This document shows, in pieces, positions 6,310-11,645 of a DNA stretch of 11,645 nt. Position 1 is the first letter of the stretch. Every line of letters starts with the position of its first letter. Source of the stretch: Clostridia bacterium (lineage in GTDB: Bacteria > Bacillota_A > Clostridia > Oscillospirales > CAG-272); the NCBI GenBank assembly GCA_017652965.1, contig JAGBZZ010000019.1:1-11645 (forward strand), in the 5' to 3' direction. The translations under genes were made by a program, and so were the position numbers. The notes beneath the pieces are model-generated. The model had not been told where the DNA came from, did no database searches, and saw only the letters and a program-made list of their open reading frames with translations.

Positions 6310-7014
6310 TTATATAATATCGATCTGATAGGCGCTCTTCGGCCGCGGCATCAGGGTGCTGGCCAGGGAGGTCTTCGCCCCGACGCGTGCCGCCAGGGCA
6401 CCGCGCATTCTGTGAAGTGAGGTGTAATAAGCGGTATAGTCAAAGCTGTAGAAGCCTTCGCGGAAGAACTCGAACTCCCGACAGGCGGCAAGCCATCTCT
6501 CCTCGTCCTCCTCGGTGTGGGAAATATAGAGCGAGGGGCGGTAGCCGTCGGCATCCTCCCAGTTGTCACCAAAGAAAAGCGAAGCACCGCCAAACGGGTC
6601 AAGCCCGTCCTCGTAGGTAGGCTGGGCGGCAAAGCCGAGGGCGGCCACCGTGATATGGTGGGCGGCCACGTGGTCGCGGTGGATGCTGTTTGCCCAATGG
6701 GTGATCACGGTATCCGGGCGGAAGCGGCGGATGGTGGTGGCCAGCCGCTTGGCCGTCTCGGGGGAAAAGGCCAGCGCCCCGCTTGAGACCTCCCAAAGGT
6801 CACAGGTCGCCCCCAGGGTGGCGGCGGCACGCATGGCCTCCTCCTCCTTCTGGCGGGCATAGGTGGTACGGTCTCGGGTCGGATGGCCGCCGTCCCCGTT
6901 CGTCAGTGAAACAAAATGACAGGCGCCGCCCGTGCGGGTCACCTTAGCGGCGATCGCGCCGGCCATGACGGCCTCATCACCCGAGTGTCCTCCTATGATC
7001 AGCAGTCGTTCCAT
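6310..7014 (-). CDS. PIG-L-type N-deacetylase (LmbE-like) with altered HPDDE motif
   Basis: A zinc-dependent deacetylase-like protein of the PIG-L/LmbE fold. Members remove acetyl groups from GlcNAc-containing molecules, for example in mycothiol, bacillithiol and GPI synthesis. The N-terminus LLIIGGHSGDEAVMAG corresponds to the family's AHPDDE metal motif, but reads His10-Ser-Gly-Asp13-Glu14. The first Asp, the general base in characterised members, is Gly, while the metal-ligand His and Asp remain. The second site HRDHVAAH (112-119) keeps the HxDH pattern. At 234 residues the length is normal. I recall that GHxGD variants form a subfamily in gut Clostridia, so this may mean a different substrate or chemistry rather than decay. 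The gene is first in an operon with the tandem GNAT. AAGGAGG ends only four bases before the ATG, a tight spacing, but no other start keeps the motif. Confidence 0.88.
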   Translation of the reverse strand: MERLLIIGGHSGDEAVMAGAIAAKVTRTGGACHFVSLTNGDGGHPTRDRTTYARQKEEEAMRAAATLGATCDLWEVSSGALAFSPETAKRLATTIRRFRPDTVITHWANSIHRDHVAAHHITVAALGFAAQPTYEDGLDPFGGASLFFGDNWEDADGYRPSLYISHTEEDEERWLAACREFEFFREGFYSFDYTAYYTSLHRMRGALAARVGAKTSLASTLMPRPKSAYQIDII

Positions 7015-7057
7015 ACAGCCTCCTTATCGGTCAAAAAGAATCTGGATCTCTTATTTG

Positions 7058-7086
7058 ATGATAGTGAAAAAGGCGGGCGCTGTCAA
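7058..7086 (-). promoter_or_regulatory. Promoter of the PIG-L/GNAT operon
   Basis: The minus strand has TTGACA (7086-7081), a 17-base spacer and TATCAT (7063-7058), 44 bases before the PIG-L ATG. Confidence 0.82.
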
Positions 7087-7100
7087 GCCCTTTGCCATCA

Positions 7101-7116
7101 AAAAAGTTAACTTTTT
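7101..7116. promoter_or_regulatory. Perfect 16-bp palindrome, possible operator
   Basis: AAAAAGTTAACTTTTT is fully self-complementary and sits between two divergent promoters, 15 bases upstream of the PIG-L -35 box. It could bind a dimeric regulator. Its AT content also makes chance possible. Confidence 0.35.
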
Positions 7117-7181
7117 CACCGATTTTGCACCGTTACCCCAAAGAACAGCCGTTTTGTACAAAGAAAAGTCCGTAAGAGGCC

Positions 7182-7210
7182 TTGTGCCGCCCCTCGGAAT
7201 TTAGTATACT
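7182..7210 (+). promoter_or_regulatory. Probable promoter of the DUF5107-type gene
   Basis: A good TATACT -10 (7205-7210) lies 17 bases after a poor -35, TTGTGC (7182-7187). The weak -35 could mean dependence on an activator. The start codon follows 33 bases later. Confidence 0.65.
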
Positions 7211-7243
7211 GAAAGCAAATACGATAAGGATGGAAAACGACCC

Positions 7244-9211
7244 ATGACAGAGCTGCGCTTTGAGGAATACCGGATGCCTGCGGCCTCGCTTGGCGAGGAA
7301 AGCTGCCTTGCGGATATCCACGTCAACGCCTATATCCGTGCCGGCATCACGGTCAGCGACCGCATCGTGGGGGAGGATCGGCGGTACGTAGGCAAGGGGA
7401 TGATCTCCACCCTTTTACCCTACCGCATCCAGGACGGCTACGGCAGAGAGCGGAAAATGCGCGCCTTCCGCGCGGCAGTGCTGGAAAACGGGCATCTGCG
7501 CGCCACCTTCCTGCCCGAGCTTGGCGGGCGGCTTTGGTCGCTGTACGATAAGACGGCAGGGCGCGAGCTTTTGTATAAAAACGACGTCTTTCAGCCCGCC
7601 AACCTTGCCCTGCGTAACGCCTGGTTTTCGGGCGGGGTGGAGTTCAACGTCGGCATCAAGGGGCACAACCCCCTGACGGCCTCCCCCCTCTTTGCCGCAG
7701 AGGGGAAAAACAGTAGCGGCGAGCCTATCCTCCGGATGTATGAATACGAGCGTATCCGGGGGGTGGTGTACACCGTGGAGGCTACCCTTGTCGGGGATGC
7801 GCTCCTCCTTTCCATGCGCATTGAAAACACCGCCCCCACCGAGACCTATATGTACTGGTGGTCGAATATCGCCGTCCCCGAGACCCCGGGCACGCGGGTG
7901 CTTTCTCCTGCCGAGGATACCTTCTTCTGTGCTTATACCGACGGCGGCTACTTCTTGGATAAGACCGCCATGCCCTACCTTGAAGGGCGGGACGTCACCT
8001 ATTCCGAAAGCTCATCCCGCTCACGCGATTTCTTCTTTGACATTGCCGAGGGAGAGGACAAATGGGTGGCCTCGGTAGACCGCGAGGGGCGGGGGCTTTT
8101 GCACGTCTCCGACCCCCTCCTCAAGGGGCGCAAGCTTTTCGTGTGGGGCACGCACGCGGGCGGCCGCCACTGGAACGACTGGCTGACCGACCGTGCCGGG
8201 GCGTACGTCGAGATCCAGGCGGGGCTCCTCAAGACCCAGATGGAGCATTTTGTAATGCCCGCCGCCTCCACCCTTTGCTGGCAGGAGTGCTACAGTGCCC
8301 TGACGGTCGACCCTGCCGCTGTCCATGGGGACTATCATGCGGCCACGGCGGCCGTCTCGGCTCTTGCCAAGGAGAGGCTGTCGCTTCTTTCCCCTTTGCA
8401 CTTTACTCCGGCAAGCTTTTCTCACCCCGTGCAGTACGGCTCGGGCTTCGGGGCACTGGAGGAGCGCCTGCGCGGTACCCCCATCAGTGCATCCTGTGTC
8501 TTTCCCGCCGACAGCATCGGCAGGGAGGAGGGCGACTTCCTGGCGCTGATCGAAAACGCCCCTCTTCCGCACCACGATAAAAACGAGCCCTACGTCTCGT
8601 ATGCGGTGGGGGAGCGCTGGCTTGCTCTTTTAGAGGCGCGGTGTGACCGTGATTTTTACTACGAGAACCAGCTTGGTATTATGCGCTATGCCGCAGGGGA
8701 TATCGCGGGGGCGGAGGCCGCCTTCCGTGCCTCCCTGCAGAAGGAGGAAAACGCCTGGGCAATACGCAACCTTGCCATGCTGTATAAAAATCTCTATGCG
8801 GATGCCGCCACGGCGGCCGACCTTCTTTGCCGTGCCCGCGCCCTCCTGCCGAACTATCGCCCCTTAGCGGTGGAATGGGCCGAGACGCTTCTGGCCGCAG
8901 GCCGTGCCGGTGCCCTGGCAGAGGGCTACCCGTGCCTGGATACCGCCATCGCCGGGGACGGCCGCATCCGGATGCTGTACGCCGCCGCCCTTGTGGAGCT
9001 TTGCCGGTATGACGAGGCACGCACTATCCTGACAGAGGAGCTGACGGTGGCCGATATCAAGGAGGGCGAGTACTCGCTGTCGGCCATCTGGCTTCGCCTT
9101 TATACCGCCGTCCTGGCAAAGGAGCGCCACGTCCCGCCTGCCACCCTTACCCCGGAGGAGGTCTTTGCGGCCTATCCCTTGCCGACGGCACTGGATTTTC
9201 GCATGCACTGA
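7244..9211 (+). CDS. DUF5107 / TPR-like protein with mutarotase-type fold
   Basis: The N-terminal half matches the DUF5107 family, a beta-sandwich related to galactose mutarotase that is common in carbohydrate clusters: LRATFLPELGGRLWSLYDK (85-103), ELLYKNDVFQPANLALRNAW, then FSGGVEFNVGIKGHNP (128-143) and WWSNIAVPETPG. The C-terminal part (about 460-600) reads like tetratricopeptide helices, for example YYENQLGIMRYAAGDIAGAEAAFRASL split by turns, a pairing I recall in longer family members. No enzyme activity is established for the family; sugar binding or processing is inferred. There is no signal peptide, so it is probably cytoplasmic. At 655 residues it is shorter than the roughly 1000-residue members I know. 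The ATG at 7244 has a distant AAGG (14 bases) and overlaps the stop of a five-codon ORF. GAGGA before the ATG at 7274 makes that an alternative start. Confidence 0.82.
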   Translation: MTELRFEEYRMPAASLGEESCLADIHVNAYIRAGITVSDRIVGEDRRYVGKGMISTLLPYRIQDGYGRERKMRAFRAAVLENGHLRATFLPELGGRLWSLYDKTAGRELLYKNDVFQPANLALRNAWFSGGVEFNVGIKGHNPLTASPLFAAEGKNSSGEPILRMYEYERIRGVVYTVEATLVGDALLLSMRIENTAPTETYMYWWSNIAVPETPGTRVLSPAEDTFFCAYTDGGYFLDKTAMPYLEGRDVTYSESSSRSRDFFFDIAEGEDKWVASVDREGRGLLHVSDPLLKGRKLFVWGTHAGGRHWNDWLTDRAGAYVEIQAGLLKTQMEHFVMPAASTLCWQECYSALTVDPAAVHGDYHAATAAVSALAKERLSLLSPLHFTPASFSHPVQYGSGFGALEERLRGTPISASCVFPADSIGREEGDFLALIENAPLPHHDKNEPYVSYAVGERWLALLEARCDRDFYYENQLGIMRYAAGDIAGAEAAFRASLQKEENAWAIRNLAMLYKNLYADAATAADLLCRARALLPNYRPLAVEWAETLLAAGRAGALAEGYPCLDTAIAGDGRIRMLYAAALVELCRYDEARTILTEELTVADIKEGEYSLSAIWLRLYTAVLAKERHVPPATLTPEEVFAAYPLPTALDFRMH

Positions 9212-9255
9212 CGGCGCCGCCGCAAAAAAATCCATGAAAACCGCAAAAAGCTCTC

Positions 9256-9284
9256 TTGTATTCCACAGATAGATATGATATGAT
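9256..9284 (+). promoter_or_regulatory. Promoter of the GH20 gene
   Basis: TTGTAT (9256-9261), a 17-base spacer and TATGAT (9279-9284) lie in the 103-base gap after the DUF5107-type gene. No terminator is visible in that gap, so read-through from upstream is also likely. Confidence 0.65.
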
Positions 9285-9314
9285 GATAATAACTTATCAA
9301 GGAGGATAACAGCT

Positions 9315-11216
9315 ATGTTTTTTCCCTACCGCTTGTTAGATATGGGGGATACCCTGTTTTCGATCGCCAAAACGACCGTCAAGGAGACCGAGGGGCGCGA
9401 GTACCGCGATTTTATCGATTCCGCCCTTGCCACCGCCACCGCACACGGCAAGCCGATCGCACGGCTTGAGTGGCACATCGGCATTCCCGCCTCGGTCAAG
9501 CGCCGCATCGGGGAGGCCTTCATCAAAAGCGAGGAGGGATACGCCCTCCTTATCGGCGAGGTGACAAGGATCTACGCCGCCTCCGAGAGGGCGACCATCT
9601 ATGCCGCCGCCACGCTTTCTCAGCTTTCTATCTCGGGCGAATTGCACGGCGGCTTCCTCTATGACGTGCCGATCGCAGAGGAGCGCGGCTATCGCGTATA
9701 CCTGCCCTCGCGTGCCGGTATGGCGGGCTTCCGTCGGATGGTCGACTTCCTTGCCACCTATAAATACAACGCCATCGTTTTAGAGATCGGCGGTGCGATG
9801 GAGTACCACCGTCACCCCGAGATCAACCGTGCCTGGGATGAGTTCTGCCGTGACGTGCACCGCTTCTCGGGGCGCTCCCAGGAGATTCAGTTCAAGACCT
9901 ACCCGTGGCCGAAAAACTCGATCCATTGCGACAATGCCGAGGGGGATATCCTGACGCATGACGAGTGCCGCGAGATCGCCGCCTACTGCCGCTCGCGCGG
10001 GCTTCGCGTGATTCCCGAGTGCCCCTCGCTTTCCCATTGCGATTTCCTCTGCCTTGCCCATCCCGAGCTGCGCGAGAGGGAGGGGGATATGCATCCCGAT
10101 ACCTACTGCCCCCGCCACCCCGACGTCTATACCTACGTCTTTGATATTCTCGAGGAGGTCATCGAGGTCTTCTGTCCCGATGCCGTCCATATCGGCCATG
10201 ACGAGACCTACTCGATCGGCATCTGCCCGCGTTGCCGCGGGACGGCGGCCTACAAGCTGTACGCCGAGGACGTAACGAAGATCTACGAATTCCTGAAGGC
10301 GCGTGGCATCCGCACCTATATGTGGGGCGAAAAGCTTCTGAACGCCATCTGGCGCGGGCATCGCATCGGCGGTGCGGGTCACGGTAAGGGTGAGGCGCGC
10401 GTCCCCTCTCTCTGGCCCTGCCGCGATCTTCTCCCCCGTGACATTACCTATCTGCACTGGTACTGGAAGTTCAACGACGAATACGACAATATTTATCACG
10501 AGCGCGGCATGCGCGTCCTCTTCGGTAATCTGAACGCGATGGCGCTTGAGCATTGGAACAAGCGTACGGCGCGCGGCATCCGCGGCGGCTACGTTTCCAA
10601 CTGGGGCTCGTTCGGGAAGGAGTATATGCAGAGAAACCTGCAGTACCTCTCGCTTCTTTCGGCCGCCTACGCCTTCTTCTCGGAGGATTACGAGGCCACC
10701 TCGCAGTTTGACCTTTTGCGCCACTGCTTTGAGGAGGGGTATCGCTGTGCCCTTTCCTGCACGGCACATCCGATCGAGGTCACCCACACCACCGCCCACT
10801 CGATCCCCTTTGAGCTTGCGTGGGACGGCATCTTTATCACCGACGAGAAATACCTCCTCGGCTCTTACGAGATCAGCTACACCGACGGTACGGTGGCCAC
10901 CCTGCCCGTGCGCTACGGCTCGCACATCGGCTGTGCCACCCAGATGAAAACGCTGGGCAACAGCGAGTTCCTCCAGCTTCTTTACGGTGTACTGCCGATG
11001 ATGCAGGACGGCCGCTATGTCTACCGCACGGCATATGAGGATCCGCATCCCGAAAAGGCGGTTGCCGCAGTGCGCTACCTGCCTGCCGCAGGCCGCGAGG
11101 AGATCGCGGTGGAGCTTCTTGGATTTTCGCGCATTCCCTCTGCCGATATCCATGCGCACGTGGCCCCCTGCACCGACACCAGCTTCAGCGATGATGTGAT
11201 GGGCCTGCAGGAGTAA
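9315..11216 (+). CDS. Glycoside hydrolase family 20 protein (beta-N-acetylhexosaminidase-like)
   Basis: The likely activity is removal of terminal beta-linked N-acetylhexosamine by substrate-assisted catalysis. An N-terminal alpha/beta domain (about 1-120, with YALLIGEVTRIYA and ATIYAAATLSQL) is typical of GH20 enzymes. The TIM barrel begins near RGYRVYLPSRAGMAGFRRMV and holds the catalytic pair in HIGHDE (Asp296-Glu297), where Asp positions the substrate N-acetyl group and Glu is the acid. YKYNAIVLEIGGAMEYHRHP occupies the place of the usual KLNxLHLHLxD strand, so this is a divergent subgroup. A conserved-looking WGEK, an NWGSF segment and a C-terminal beta region (about 500-633) follow. The length (633) is normal. 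No signal peptide is seen, which suggests action on imported oligosaccharides. AAGGAGG lies nine bases before the ATG. The next gene starts 16 bases after the stop. The exact substrate cannot be read from the sequence. Confidence 0.88.
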   Translation: MFFPYRLLDMGDTLFSIAKTTVKETEGREYRDFIDSALATATAHGKPIARLEWHIGIPASVKRRIGEAFIKSEEGYALLIGEVTRIYAASERATIYAAATLSQLSISGELHGGFLYDVPIAEERGYRVYLPSRAGMAGFRRMVDFLATYKYNAIVLEIGGAMEYHRHPEINRAWDEFCRDVHRFSGRSQEIQFKTYPWPKNSIHCDNAEGDILTHDECREIAAYCRSRGLRVIPECPSLSHCDFLCLAHPELREREGDMHPDTYCPRHPDVYTYVFDILEEVIEVFCPDAVHIGHDETYSIGICPRCRGTAAYKLYAEDVTKIYEFLKARGIRTYMWGEKLLNAIWRGHRIGGAGHGKGEARVPSLWPCRDLLPRDITYLHWYWKFNDEYDNIYHERGMRVLFGNLNAMALEHWNKRTARGIRGGYVSNWGSFGKEYMQRNLQYLSLLSAAYAFFSEDYEATSQFDLLRHCFEEGYRCALSCTAHPIEVTHTTAHSIPFELAWDGIFITDEKYLLGSYEISYTDGTVATLPVRYGSHIGCATQMKTLGNSEFLQLLYGVLPMMQDGRYVYRTAYEDPHPEKAVAAVRYLPAAGREEIAVELLGFSRIPSADIHAHVAPCTDTSFSDDVMGLQE

Positions 11217-11232
11217 GAAAGCGAGAGAGAAG

Positions 11233-11645
11233 ATGGAAAACGTAAAGCTTGAAAATATCACCCTCCCCATTGCCGTATCCATCCGCGTGGATGACGTGGG
11301 ATGGTTTGAGGGGGCGGACTGGCGCACAAGAGGGCTTCCGTCCCACTCGGGGCTTCCGCGCCGCCACGACCCGCGCGACGTGCAGGTGCTTGCCAAGATC
11401 GGAAAGGGGCTTGGCACTAAGGTGCTTTGCAATCTTGTGCTGGGTGACTGGGATATCAAAAACCGCTTGCGCGGTGTCCCGCATGAGACCTGGGACGAGG
11501 CGGGCTGGGATGCCGCCAAGGTGATCGAGAAAAACCGTGCCTTCTTTGACGAGACCTTCGATGCTTTGCAAAGCGAGCATCTGGAGTACGGCCTGCACGG
11601 CCTTCAGCACGGTTACTTTGTCGATGGCAAGCTTCACGACGAGAA
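11233..11645 (+). CDS. Polysaccharide-deacetylase-like protein, N-terminal part (runs off window)
   Basis: The first 137 codons of a gene that continues past the window edge. VSIRVDDVGW (16-24) resembles motif 1 of the NodB fold (two adjacent Asp, here Asp20-Asp21), and YGLHGLQHGYF (119-129) resembles motif 2, with His122 and His126 in the metal-binding HxxxH pattern. The VLCNLVLGDWDIKNRLRG segment and many Trp residues look like a conserved but uncharacterised family. The probable reaction is hydrolysis of an N- or O-acetyl group on a sugar, but the protein might be a non-catalytic relative. It starts 16 bases after the GH20 stop with a weak GAGAGA-type ribosome binding site, so it is probably in the same operon and may act on the same glycan. 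Confidence 0.75.
   Translation, partial: MENVKLENITLPIAVSIRVDDVGWFEGADWRTRGLPSHSGLPRRHDPRDVQVLAKIGKGLGTKVLCNLVLGDWDIKNRLRGVPHETWDEAGWDAAKVIEKNRAFFDETFDALQSEHLEYGLHGLQHGYFVDGKLHDE

Noticed and set aside
9225..9250. Catabolite-responsive (cre) site before the GH20 promoter
   Set aside because: TGAAAACCGCAAAA only partly fits the consensus and lacks the inverted second half.
9212..9255. Possible terminator after the DUF5107-type gene
   Set aside because: GGCGCCGCCGC followed by A-runs does not give a stem with a T-tract in the right direction, and no clear hairpin is present.
9780..11519. A long minus-strand open frame opposite the GH20 gene and the start of the next one
   Set aside because: It crosses two real plus-strand genes, has no ribosome binding site or domain signature, and arises from GC-rich third positions.

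Overview
The window looks like chromosomal DNA from a GC-rich, low-redundancy member of the Bacillota (class Clostridia), probably an uncultured gut-type anaerobe. The support is a classical T-box riboswitch, consensus sigma-A promoters with 17-nt spacers, strong AAGGAGG ribosome binding sites, and glycan-degradation genes typical of gut Firmicutes. I cannot name a species from sequence alone.

Left part (1-3961, all minus strand): a single operon reads promoter, T-box leader, aspS, gatC, gatA, gatB (gatB runs off the window). It encodes an aspartyl-tRNA synthetase and the GatCAB tRNA-dependent amidotransferase, so it should supply Asn-tRNA (and possibly Gln-tRNA) by the indirect route. The T-box specifier loop contains overlapping GAA and AAC codons, as in the published dual-specificity T-box for Glu and Asn. 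The gatA product is the oddest item in the window. It is about 95 residues shorter than normal and, by my alignment from memory, has lost all three residues of the amidase Lys-cisSer-Ser triad, although its reading frame is intact and the rest still resembles GatA.

Middle part (3962-7086, minus strand): a metallo-beta-lactamase-fold hydrolase gene carrying a single-base frameshift, with its own promoter; an independent approximately 220-nt non-coding RNA gene with a consensus promoter and a very strong terminator (possibly the raiA motif); and a two-gene operon of a PIG-L-type deacetylase followed by a tandem GNAT acetyltransferase. A plus-strand promoter points straight into the bidirectional terminator behind the GNAT gene.

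Right part (7182-11645, plus strand): a divergent carbohydrate-related cluster. It holds a DUF5107/TPR-like protein with a mutarotase-like fold, a glycoside hydrolase family 20 enzyme with its own promoter, and the start of a gene for a polysaccharide-deacetylase-like (NodB-fold) protein. The three, with the PIG-L and GNAT genes across the divergent promoter region, suggest handling of N-acetylated sugars, but the substrate cannot be read from the sequence. I see no CRISPR array, insertion sequence, tRNA or rRNA gene.
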